Positions 25,523-33,154 of a stretch of 64,000 nucleotides of DNA are shown piece after piece. Each line of letters begins with the position of its first letter. Position 1 is the first letter of the stretch. Source of the DNA: Paenibacillus sp. 37 (lineage in GTDB: Bacteria; Bacillota; Bacilli; Paenibacillales; Paenibacillaceae). The stretch spans positions 3,472,001 to 3,536,000 of the forward strand of contig NZ_CP043761.1 in NCBI RefSeq assembly GCF_008386395.1. The letters run 5' to 3'. Below the pieces are notes generated by a model that worked only from the letters and a program-made list of their open reading frames with translations, searched no databases and was not told the origin of the DNA. The position numbers were made by a program, and so were the translations under genes.

Positions 25523-25742
25523 TTATGAAGGGTTACGTGGTTTGAACATTTTGTAGAAGATCAAACTGTATACATACGCCATCACCATATGGATTAAAAT
25601 ACGAAGCGTAAGACCAGATGGTTCCATCCATTAAAATGCCTGTTAATAAAGTATATCATAAGACATCCAGTCATAAGGAAGAGACTCACATCGAATGGCA
25701 GAGCTGAAAAGGAGCGATTCGTGAATTCCGGAGCAAGGTGTC
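25523..25742 (-). pseudogene. Probable decayed gene for a small membrane protein
   Basis: On the minus strand a frame without a usable start reads APEFTNRSFSALPFDV, then a hydrophobic stretch FLMTGCLMIYFINRHFNGWN. Near 25620 the adjacent frame takes over with LTLRILIHMVMAYVYSLIFY and ends KPRNPS at 25523. Joined by a single-base shift, these make a plausible two-helix protein of about 70 residues. No ribosome-binding site or start codon is visible. The rest of the 25440-25904 gap is AT-rich, and I see no other gene in it. Confidence 0.4.
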
Positions 25743-25904
25743 AAAAGGTTAAGATTAGCGAATCTATTTCAAAAAAATTGGAACAATGTTATGATATAAA
25801 AGGGAAATAAATCTAATTATTACAATAAATTTAATATATTTACAGAGAGGGATTAAAGATTGAAACTATAATCCAAATATTTTTTATTATGAGGAGGATA
25901 AACT

Positions 25905-26702
25905 ATGAATAAGAGAAAAACGAAGAAAGTTAGTACGGTAATGATTTGTATTCTATCGTTATTTTTGGCATCTTCAACAGTCCTGGCTAATACTGCATCT
26001 TCACCGTATAGTACACCCAAAATTAAGGGACACACGTACACTTTCACATCTGAAGTATGGACTCGAAATTTCACTACAGGTACGACTGCTGAAGCCGTTG
26101 CATCAGTGAAGGCTTCAGCAAGTGTTCCAAATGGATATATGGGAACTATGGCTAGATTGTACACATCTGGCGGAAGCTTAACAGCTTCAAGTTCCATGAC
26201 ATATAATACGTCGAAAACCTCTAGTTTTTTTGTCTACTCTCCAAGAATAACGACTAAAACGACGTATTATGCTCAGAACGTAGGTGAATTCTATAATGGG
26301 AATGGATACACTCGTTATACTGGATACAAATCGCCAAACTTAAAGTTATCGAACGTAAATTCATCAAATGCTTTATTTGAAAACAACACTGAAACATCGG
26401 AAACGATTCACGAATTATTGCTTCAAACTAAATATGATGTCAATTCACAGGGCGATACCTATGGCTCAGCATTATCTGAACCAATCATTGGGGTTGAACC
26501 CGATTTGATTGCTGCAATTGGCACCAATGGAATCGAGGGTTATCTAAAAGCTGAAGATCTTACACCTAAAATCACTACCATCGAAGAAGCCTTAGCACAA
26601 ACACAAGTGAATGGTACTGTTCGAACGATTCATTTGTATGATGTAGAAGGAGACAATATCATTGGAGAATTTGATGTAGTTACTGATTATAAAGCAGAAT
26701 AG
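25905..26702 (+). CDS. Secreted protein of unknown function
   Basis: The 265-residue product has a signal peptide of about 28 residues ending TVLA. A Ser/Thr-rich, probably beta-structured middle part follows, then a C-terminal region with YGSALSEPIIGVEPDLIAA and GTNGIEGYLKAEDL. Motifs like the latter (E/G-PDLI-A-G-G--GY---DL) recur in uncharacterised secreted proteins of Bacillus relatives. I do not know their function. The start is ATG 25905 after GAGGAGG. It is transcribed alone, with its own terminator. It has no cysteines in the mature part and no membrane anchor. Confidence 0.75.
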   Translation: MNKRKTKKVSTVMICILSLFLASSTVLANTASSPYSTPKIKGHTYTFTSEVWTRNFTTGTTAEAVASVKASASVPNGYMGTMARLYTSGGSLTASSSMTYNTSKTSSFFVYSPRITTKTTYYAQNVGEFYNGNGYTRYTGYKSPNLKLSNVNSSNALFENNTETSETIHELLLQTKYDVNSQGDTYGSALSEPIIGVEPDLIAAIGTNGIEGYLKAEDLTPKITTIEEALAQTQVNGTVRTIHLYDVEGDNIIGEFDVVTDYKAE

Positions 26703-26718
26703 AAATTTTTCAGAGTAA

Positions 26719-26745
26719 AAGAGCCGCTAAATTTGCGGCTTTTTT
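26719..26745 (+). terminator. Terminator of the secreted-protein gene
   Basis: AGCCGC and GCGGCT flank a seven-base loop and are followed by six T, 17 bases after the stop codon. Confidence 0.9.
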
Positions 26746-26775
26746 GGGTTAAGCTATCCATTTCAATTAAGTTGT

Positions 26776-27120
26776 TTAGCCGTATTCTTTGCCAAAGTCC
26801 TCCATCTTTTCAAGAATTGGTAGTAACTTCATTCCCTTGTCTGTTAACGAATACTCAACTCGCGGAGGAACTTCCGGATATACATCGCGTTGAATAACAC
26901 CATCATTCTCCAACTCTTTAAGCTGCTTTGTAAGGGAGCCTTGAGACAGATCTCCAAGGAATTTTTTGATATCCGTATATCGCCGTGTTTCGTCTTTTAG
27001 GTACCATAAGATAAAATATTTCCAACGCCCAGAAAGGACATTCTGAGTAAAAGCTATGGCGTACATGTCACTTTTTCCATCTATAAACTCTTGTTCAAAT
27101 CCTTCATTGCAAACTCTCAT
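26776..27120 (-). CDS. HxlR-family transcriptional regulator
   Basis: The 114-residue winged-helix protein has the HxlR core LSGRWKYFILWYL, RRYTDIKKFLGDLSQGSLTK and DGVIQRDVYPEVPPRVEYSL. The family's N-terminal cysteine is present at position 4. In relatives such as YodB this residue senses quinones or thiol stress. The start at 27120 has AGGAG nine bases upstream. It is divergent from the Gfo/Idh/MocA gene, and a GTACA/TGTAC dyad lies just before it. The neighbouring oxidoreductase, monooxygenase and reductase genes make a redox or xenobiotic response plausible. Confidence 0.9.
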   Translation of the reverse strand: MRVCNEGFEQEFIDGKSDMYAIAFTQNVLSGRWKYFILWYLKDETRRYTDIKKFLGDLSQGSLTKQLKELENDGVIQRDVYPEVPPRVEYSLTDKGMKLLPILEKMEDFGKEYG

Positions 27121-27142
27121 TCATATCACTCCTGATCCAAAG

Positions 27143-27158
27143 GTACAAAAAGATGTAC
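27143..27158 (-). promoter_or_regulatory. Dyad upstream of the HxlR gene
   Basis: GTACA and TGTAC are separated by six bases (AAAAGA), 22 bases before the start codon. This is a candidate autoregulatory HxlR operator. Confidence 0.45.
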
Positions 27159-27228
27159 TATGTTCATTTAAATTGCCCTCTTTGCTAACAAAACAAATAC
27201 ATCTATGATGGTGTCAACACCAAAACAA

Positions 27229-27294
27229 TTTTAGTTTACTAATATGTGAAAGAATAATTAGTCTTATCTCGATTGAATAGTTAGCAAGCTAAAT
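27229..27294 (+). promoter_or_regulatory. Two candidate MarR-type operator copies before the Gfo/Idh gene
   Basis: AGTTAG-CAAG-CTAAAT (27279-27294) has one mismatch to the dyad ATTTAG-N4-CTAAAT found intact at 28.5 and 32.4 kb. TTTTAG-TTTA-CTAATA (27229-27244) is a weaker copy. Both lie 90-160 bases upstream of the start codon at 27386. Confidence 0.5.
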
Positions 27295-27385
27295 AAATAT
27301 ATCATAGAAATGAGTGACTGATAAGGGCTGGAGACAAACCGATATTCGATCATACTGTAAATTTTAACAAGGGAGATGTTTAACA

Positions 27386-28489
27386 ATGAGTAAAAAAATT
27401 CGTACAGGTATCATAGGGGCATCCATTAATAACGGGTGGGCGAGTGGAACACATATTCCAGCTATTCAGCATTTGGATGAGTTCGAGCTTACAGCGGTTG
27501 GGACAAGTAATATGGTGAGTGCAAAGAAAAGCGCAGAAGCTTTCTATGCAGATCACGGCTTTGATAATATGAAGGAGTTGGCTCAGCATCCTGATGTGGA
27601 TATGGTCGTTGTCAGTATTAATGTCAAGGAACATTATAACGCCGTGAAAGCCGTCGTGCCTGCTGGCAAACCAATCTATTGTGAATGGCCACTGGGGTCG
27701 AATACAGAGGAAGCGCTTGAAATACAGGAATGGGTAGCATCCGCACAACTGCCAAATGCGATTGGATTACAGGCTAGACAAGCCCCGGCCGTTCAATATG
27801 TTAAAGATTTATTGGCAGAAGGTTATGTCGGTAAAGTGTTGTCTGCCATCCTGAAGATCTCTATAGATAGCATGGGTGGCGTTGGTGACAAGTCGACTGC
27901 GTACTTGTATGACCGGAAAGTTGGAGGGAACTTGCTGACCATTGTAGGGGGCCATAATCTGGATGCCTTCACTTACATGCTTGGGGACTTTACAGAATTG
28001 TCTGCCACCACAGCTCAACAGTTTTCAGAAGTTGAATTGGTAGATATTCAGAAAGTCATCAAGAAAACAACAGATGATCAGATCATGATTACAGGAAAAT
28101 TGACTAATGGTGCAGCAGCCAGCGTTCATATTCAAGGAGGAGTCAAACATCAGACAGGACTCACACTTGAAATTTTCGGAGACAATGGCACGATTGTTCT
28201 GAGCGCTCCTGCATCCATTCAATTCGGATCACATCAATTACGCGGTGCAGGATCTACGGACAACGAGCTTCGTGAACTAACCATTCCCGATGCCTATTAC
28301 TCGGCTCCACATTCTCTATATAACGACTCCGGATTTGTTCTGAACATGGCTCAGGCTTATCGTAAGTTTGCCAAGGATATTCAAGAAGGTACTACCTTAG
28401 CACCTACTTTCGCGGATGCGGTGAAACTTCATCAGTTACTGGATGCCGTCGAGAAATCAGCCCAGACCGGTGAACGTCAATATCTATAA
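27386..28489 (+). CDS. Gfo/Idh/MocA-family protein, Gal80-like
   Basis: The 367-residue protein has an N-terminal NAD(P)-binding Rossmann fold (GIIGAS, 8-13) and a C-terminal Gfo/Idh/MocA domain with GGNLLTIVGGHNLDAF. Enzymes of this family carry a Glu-Lys-Pro motif in which the Lys is catalytic. Here the motif is E100-W-P-L, as in Gal80-like members. It may therefore have lost dehydrogenase activity or use another residue. The start is ATG 27386 with AAGGGAGA upstream. The preceding region holds MarR-type operator copies shared with the monooxygenase and MarR genes, which suggests one regulon. Confidence 0.85.
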   Translation: MSKKIRTGIIGASINNGWASGTHIPAIQHLDEFELTAVGTSNMVSAKKSAEAFYADHGFDNMKELAQHPDVDMVVVSINVKEHYNAVKAVVPAGKPIYCEWPLGSNTEEALEIQEWVASAQLPNAIGLQARQAPAVQYVKDLLAEGYVGKVLSAILKISIDSMGGVGDKSTAYLYDRKVGGNLLTIVGGHNLDAFTYMLGDFTELSATTAQQFSEVELVDIQKVIKKTTDDQIMITGKLTNGAAASVHIQGGVKHQTGLTLEIFGDNGTIVLSAPASIQFGSHQLRGAGSTDNELRELTIPDAYYSAPHSLYNDSGFVLNMAQAYRKFAKDIQEGTTLAPTFADAVKLHQLLDAVEKSAQTGERQYL

Positions 28490-28522
28490 CCTCACTCAAG
28501 AGAACAAAAGCTGATCCATCCC

Positions 28523-28544
28523 TATATTTAGCATGCTAAATATA
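28523..28544 (+). promoter_or_regulatory. Perfect 22-bp palindrome, best copy of the shared operator
   Basis: The half-site TATATTTAGCA is followed directly by its exact complement TGCTAAATATA. It lies 60 bases before the monooxygenase start codon. The core ATTTAG-N4-CTAAAT and the following TTCG recur at 32395 upstream of the MarR gene. Confidence 0.75.
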
Positions 28545-28604
28545 TTCGCACGATAGAAAGGTTACACATATTTGTGCCTTTCCAGAACGAAGGAGAAAAT
28601 CGTT

Positions 28605-29951
28605 ATGAAAAAAAGAAGTGAAATGCAACTGGCTTTACAGATGGTTTCGGGTTATGGAGCCGAATTTAGCGCATGGAGAATGCCTGGCACGGATCCTGCA
28701 GCTTACACCAATATGGATAGTTATGTAGAACGGGCTAAATTAGCTGAACAAGGAAAATTTCAAATGATTTTCATCGCTGACACTCCAGGATTATCCAACA
28801 ATTTAGGCCCACAGACGCCTATGTTCCCTATGGACCCCATGTTGGCACTGATGGCAGTAGCAAGAGAGACACAACACATCGGGCTTGTTGCTACCCTCTC
28901 TACAACATTTAATTATCCCTACAACATTGCACGTCAGTTCAAAGCACTGGATGTTATCAGTCATGGACGTGTGGGATGGAATGCGGTTACCACATCCGAC
29001 CCCCTAGCGGGGGCTAATTTCGGTGCCAGGGTTGAAAATCGCCAAGAACGCTATGACAAGGCACATGAAAGCATACAAATTGTTCAGGCCTTGTGGGGGA
29101 GTTGGGAACCAGACGCTTGGACGTTAGATGTAGAAGGAGGGGAATTTGCGGATATGGACAAAATCCAGCCTATAAACCTTCAGGGTCAATATTACGCATC
29201 TCGTGGTCCTTTGCCCATTCCGCCCTCTGAGCAAGGCCAGCCAGTGATTTTCCAGGCAGGGGGAGGAGGTGAAGGAGTAGAATTAGCTGGGAAATATGCT
29301 TCGGGAGTGTACGCCAATCCTTATGATATTACGTCTGCCCGTGAACACAGACAAGCGATAAGGCAAAGTGCTGCCCGTTTCGGTCGAAACCCCGATGATA
29401 TCAAAATGTTTGCAGGTTTTATGTTTTCTCTGGCTTCAACGGAGGAAGAAGCTCTGGATCGTCGGAAACAGCTTATGAGCTTTAATCCTCAGGAAATTCC
29501 CAGCAGGGTAAGTTACCTCGGATCCATGGTTGGTTTACCCTTATCGGTAAACTCAGTAGATATAGATCAACCTTTAGCGGCAGGCTTGTTGAAAAATGCA
29601 TATGCCAACCCCATGGACCCACGTTCTCCAAGAGCCTTAAAGTTATTAAAAGAAGGACTCTCTGTAAGGGATGTTCTCGCTCACGGGGTCATCAACTATC
29701 ATCCGGTCGTTGCAGGCACTCCGACACAGGTTGCTGACTTCTTGGAAGAATGGTTTCTGGCTGAAGCATGTGACGGATTCTCAGTCGTGCCCGATGTATC
29801 TTTTGATGGCGTTGCAGATTTTGTGAATCAGGTAGTTCCTATCTTGCAGGAGCGCGGTTTGTTCCATAAGGAATATGAAGGAAAAACACTACGCGAGAAT
29901 ATGGGCGTTCCTTACGAATACGGATTGCAGGAACATGGAATCAACGAATAA
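28605..29951 (+). CDS. FMNH2-dependent monooxygenase of the NtaA/SnaA/DszA family
   Basis: This 448-residue luciferase-like TIM-barrel enzyme carries the family block SHGRVGWNAVTTSDPLAG and the N-terminal MPGTDPAAY and IFIADTPGL regions. Members use reduced FMN and oxygen to oxidise small sulfur- or nitrogen-containing compounds; the substrate is not evident here. The start is ATG 28605, 10 bases after AAGGAG. A TTG at 28572 would extend it without support. The next gene, 14 bases on, encodes a flavin reductase-like protein that could supply FMNH2, the usual two-component arrangement. A perfect palindromic operator precedes it. Confidence 0.9.
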   Translation: MKKRSEMQLALQMVSGYGAEFSAWRMPGTDPAAYTNMDSYVERAKLAEQGKFQMIFIADTPGLSNNLGPQTPMFPMDPMLALMAVARETQHIGLVATLSTTFNYPYNIARQFKALDVISHGRVGWNAVTTSDPLAGANFGARVENRQERYDKAHESIQIVQALWGSWEPDAWTLDVEGGEFADMDKIQPINLQGQYYASRGPLPIPPSEQGQPVIFQAGGGGEGVELAGKYASGVYANPYDITSAREHRQAIRQSAARFGRNPDDIKMFAGFMFSLASTEEEALDRRKQLMSFNPQEIPSRVSYLGSMVGLPLSVNSVDIDQPLAAGLLKNAYANPMDPRSPRALKLLKEGLSVRDVLAHGVINYHPVVAGTPTQVADFLEEWFLAEACDGFSVVPDVSFDGVADFVNQVVPILQERGLFHKEYEGKTLRENMGVPYEYGLQEHGINE

Positions 29952-29965
29952 AGGAGAGTTTTTTA

Positions 29966-30706
29966 ATGAATAACACACTCGAATTGCTTCATAACCATAC
30001 ATCGTTTCGTTCTTACACATCTCAACCCCTAACTGAGGAACAAATAGATGCAATATTTCAGGCAGCGAATCAAACTTCATCGTTCAGTCTTCTTCAGGCG
30101 GTATCCATTATTCGCATCACAGATCCAGTACTTCGAAAAAAACTCAGACATCTCTGTGTCGATCAACCCTATATTGAAGAAGCGGCAGAATTCTGGGTCT
30201 TCTGTGCTGATTTCAACCGAAATCATGAAATCGCTCCGGATGTGGATATTGAATATATTGAATTTCTGTTGATTGGTTCATTCGATGCCGGCCTGATGGC
30301 ACAAAATGCGTTAACCGCGGCTGAATCGATGGGACTTGGCGGAGTGTTCATTGGTGCGGTCAGAGCCAATATTAGCGAACTATCTGACGTATTGAATTTA
30401 CCTAAATATGTTATCCCTCTGGTGGGATTATGTATCGGTAATCCAGCTGGAGATAAGCCGGAACTGAAACCTCGCCTCCCTCAATCCATGGTATTGCTTG
30501 ATAATCAATACCAACCGATGGATCAAGAGAAATTGGCAATCTATGATGAGACCATGCTGAAGTATTATGAAAATCGTCCGACGAGAGCTCCTTTCACCGT
30601 AAAAAAAGTAAAAGGATGGAGTGACCATATCCAGGATCACCTCGAGAGAAGTATTAATCCGCAAATGATGGCCTACTTGAACAAGCAAGGTTTTGCCAAA
30701 AAATAA
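29966..30706 (+). CDS. NfsA-like NAD(P)H-dependent flavin/nitro reductase
   Basis: The 246-residue protein has the nitroreductase-fold pattern: FRSYTSQPLTEEQIDAI at the N-terminus for FMN binding, ESMGLGGVFIGAVR in the middle, and the C-terminal NfsA/FRase I extension ending in a basic tail. It reduces FMN or nitro/quinone compounds with NAD(P)H. Directly after the monooxygenase gene (14-base gap, good AAAGGAGAG), it is the natural supplier of reduced flavin. This pairing is inferred from synteny. No clear terminator follows before the converging TetR gene. Confidence 0.88.
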   Translation: MNNTLELLHNHTSFRSYTSQPLTEEQIDAIFQAANQTSSFSLLQAVSIIRITDPVLRKKLRHLCVDQPYIEEAAEFWVFCADFNRNHEIAPDVDIEYIEFLLIGSFDAGLMAQNALTAAESMGLGGVFIGAVRANISELSDVLNLPKYVIPLVGLCIGNPAGDKPELKPRLPQSMVLLDNQYQPMDQEKLAIYDETMLKYYENRPTRAPFTVKKVKGWSDHIQDHLERSINPQMMAYLNKQGFAKK

Positions 30707-30791
30707 GCTTTACGATAAATCCAATCTTCCTGAACTTTAGAGTTGTCCATAATAGGTAAACTGACGACTGTAACTTATTAAGTATGATAAA

Positions 30792-31343
30792 TCACTCTGA
30801 TGAAGAAGGCATCATTCGCACAATATGCTCTGCTATACTTCGTTCTGTTAGTTTAGTTTGTTCAGCAGTATGCAGAGTAACTGCTTCATTAATCATGTTA
30901 GCATAGATTTGTGCGTACAAAGTACGTTCATCAGAGTTTATGTCCTGCATACAAAGATCCAAATAATGCTTAAGTGCAATGACTAATTTTGAAGAGAGAA
31001 GAGGAATAATTTTATTATAGTTCCGTCGACATTTCTTTTTGACTTGTTGATGATACTCAAATGCTGCGAATACCAAGTGCATCATATTGTCTTTGGTAAA
31101 TGCACACACACCATTAGTATGTTGTTGAATAAGTTCTTCTGCTGATTTTTTTATAATCTCATCCAATAATTCATATTTATCTTGGAAATGAGCATAGAAT
31201 GTTGCCCTATTGATTTGGGCTCGCTCCGTTAAATTTTGTATTGTTATTTTATCAAAATCTTTTTCTTCCATTAGTTCAAAAAGTGACTCGAAAATGGATT
31301 CTCTTGTTCGAGTTGTACGAATATTTCTTACTTTAAGTCCCAT
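30792..31343 (-). CDS. TetR/AcrR-family transcriptional repressor
   Basis: I set the start at 31343, where AAGGGAGA lies upstream; the frame is open 19 codons further but without a ribosome-binding site. The 183-residue protein has the TetR N-terminal helix-turn-helix (ITIQNLTERAQINRATFYAHFQDK) and a C-terminal all-helical ligand domain. It is divergent from the SDR gene, with a TTAGT/ACTAA dyad between them. It probably represses that gene and itself. Confidence 0.88.
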   Translation of the reverse strand: MGLKVRNIRTTRTRESIFESLFELMEEKDFDKITIQNLTERAQINRATFYAHFQDKYELLDEIIKKSAEELIQQHTNGVCAFTKDNMMHLVFAAFEYHQQVKKKCRRNYNKIIPLLSSKLVIALKHYLDLCMQDINSDERTLYAQIYANMINEAVTLHTAEQTKLTERSIAEHIVRMMPSSSE

Positions 31344-31445
31344 GAATCTATCTCCCTTTTTTAAACCAACAAAAGGCTCGCATTGTTGGTTGTTCATCAA
31401 TGATGTTCCGGATACAATTGAACTACTAAAGCAACTATTGTTGTA

Positions 31446-31460
31446 TTAGTATAAAACTAA
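31446..31460. promoter_or_regulatory. Dyad between divergent TetR and SDR genes
   Basis: TTAGT-ATAAA-ACTAA is a perfect 5-5-5 inverted repeat in the 219-base divergent region. It is a candidate TetR operator. Confidence 0.4.
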
Positions 31461-31562
31461 GAAGGTGGTTAGTCTATTAGAACTTTAAAGTGCAAGCTCT
31501 ATAGTAAGTAACTAAAACAGTAATAAATTTTCGAATTAAATACAAATATTGGGGGATTTTAG

Positions 31563-32324
31563 ATGAAACTCACAGGAAACACGATTTTCATTACAGGTGG
31601 CGGTTCAGGAATTGGACGTGCATTGGCAGAAGCTTTACACAACCTTGGAAACAAAGTAATCATCTCGGGTAGACGAAAAGAGCGTCTGGAGGAAGTACTT
31701 AGTGCTAATCCTGGAATGTCTGCAGTTGAACTGGACATACAGGATCTTTCCAGTATTGAGGTAACCGCTGAGCAACTTATTAAGGACTTCCCTGATTTGA
31801 ATGTGTTAGTTAATAACGCCGGCATCATGCTTTTCGATGAGGCTGCGGGTGTGATTAACGAAGAGGTTCTGGTTTCAACGGTCTCAACAAACTTGCTTGG
31901 ACCAATTCGGATGACGTCTTCATTAATCGAACATCTGAAGTCTAAAGAAGAAGCTGTGATCATTAATACGACTTCTTCAATCGGGTTTATTCCGTACGCA
32001 GCGACTGCAGTGTATTCCGCTACCAAAGCAGCGCTCCATTCTTATACCTTATCACAACGTTATTTGCTTAAAAATACAACAGTAAAAGTATTAGAAATTA
32101 TACCACCTGGGGTTCAAACAGAACTCATGGCAGATCTTAGTGACGATCCACATGCGATGCCACTTGAAGCATTCATTAAAGAAACAATAAGATTACTCGG
32201 TACGGATGCTGAAGAAGTTCTCGTGGAACAAGCTAAAATGATTCGTGATAACCAAGGCCCGAATGAAGGAGCTTTTGTAACCCAACTTAACGATATGGCG
32301 AGCCAAGCTGCAAAAGGCCATTAA
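31563..32324 (+). CDS. Short-chain dehydrogenase/reductase, DltE-like
   Basis: This 253-residue classical SDR has the cofactor motif TGGGSGIG (11-18), NNAG (84-87) and the catalytic pair Y151/K155 in YSATK. It reduces or oxidises carbonyl/alcohol groups with NAD(P)H; the substrate is unknown. The start is ATG 31563, preceded by GGGGGA. The divergent TetR gene and the dyad between them suggest dedicated control. Its sequence style resembles the DltE-like oxidoreductases of Bacillus, although no dlt genes are present here. Confidence 0.9.
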   Translation: MKLTGNTIFITGGGSGIGRALAEALHNLGNKVIISGRRKERLEEVLSANPGMSAVELDIQDLSSIEVTAEQLIKDFPDLNVLVNNAGIMLFDEAAGVINEEVLVSTVSTNLLGPIRMTSSLIEHLKSKEEAVIINTTSSIGFIPYAATAVYSATKAALHSYTLSQRYLLKNTTVKVLEIIPPGVQTELMADLSDDPHAMPLEAFIKETIRLLGTDAEEVLVEQAKMIRDNQGPNEGAFVTQLNDMASQAAKGH

Positions 32325-32394
32325 TTTCATTTTTCCAAGACTTTGGTTTCATTGTTACCAAAGGTGAATTGACACCTATATATCCCCATGATAC

Positions 32395-32410
32395 ATTTAG
32401 TCTGCTAAAT
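32395..32410 (+). promoter_or_regulatory. Operator copy before the MarR gene
   Basis: ATTTAG-TCTG-CTAAAT, followed by ATAATTCG, matches the palindrome at 28523-28544 (ATTTAG-CATG-CTAAAT, then ATATTCG). It lies 30 bases before the MarR start codon, consistent with autorepression. Confidence 0.65.
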
Positions 32411-32439
32411 ATAATTCGAATGTTAGGGAGGGACCGTTC

Positions 32440-32868
32440 ATGACGACAGATGCAGTAGATTGTGATATTCGACAGTCTTTAGATCGAATTTCCTCCCAAA
32501 TGCGTCGAAACTATAGTGAATCTCTTCGGGAACTTAATCTCTATGTAGGACAAGATAATCTGTTGTATCGGCTGTGGTTGGGTGATGGGGTAACACAGAT
32601 GCAACTAAGTGAACATATGAAATGCGAACCACCAACCGTTACGAACATGGTCAAATCACTGGAACAGAACGGATTTATATATCGCAAACGTGATGTACAG
32701 GATGCAAGGATCATGCGTATCTTTCTAACCGATAAGGGCAAAGAATTAGAAAAACCGGTTGAGTATAAATGGAGAGAGCAGCAAGAGAAACTACTTCAAT
32801 CCATTTCTTCGGAAGATCGGCTGATATTGAGGCAATTCATGCAACAAATGGAGCGAAATATCTTATAA
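32440..32868 (+). CDS. MarR-family transcriptional regulator
   Basis: The 142-residue winged-helix protein has recognition region TQMQLSEHMKCEPPTVTNMVKSLEQ and wing RKRDVQDARIMRIFLTDKG. MarR proteins bind palindromes and release them on binding small phenolic or oxidised ligands. The start is ATG 32440 after AGGGAGGG. A copy of the ATTTAG-N4-CTAAAT palindrome just upstream, with further copies before the Gfo/Idh and monooxygenase genes, makes it the likely regulator of that set. A terminator follows. Confidence 0.92.
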   Translation: MTTDAVDCDIRQSLDRISSQMRRNYSESLRELNLYVGQDNLLYRLWLGDGVTQMQLSEHMKCEPPTVTNMVKSLEQNGFIYRKRDVQDARIMRIFLTDKGKELEKPVEYKWREQQEKLLQSISSEDRLILRQFMQQMERNIL

Positions 32869-32910
32869 CTTATGCCAAGCTTTACGTAAGCTAAATGAAA
32901 TGAACGAAAC

Positions 32911-32938
32911 AGAGCCGCTATTATAGCGGCTTTTTTTA
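32911..32938 (+). terminator. Terminator of the MarR gene
   Basis: AGCCGCTA and TAGCGGCT form a perfect 8-bp stem around TTA and run into seven T. Confidence 0.93.
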
Positions 32939-33154
32939 TTTCCAATAGTTATACTTCCTTGCCCAGAACAAGAATTTGTACTTTCAGTTTCGGAATTTAC
33001 GATTACAACTCTAATGTGGGATAAGATTGTGATAATTCAAGTTAATTTTGTTCATTTAGATGCTTAAGAGATTACAGTACACTGGAAGAACATACAAATG
33101 GAACACACTAAACATAAAAAATGTGAGGAATTATAATTCGTTGGAGGTTTTAAC

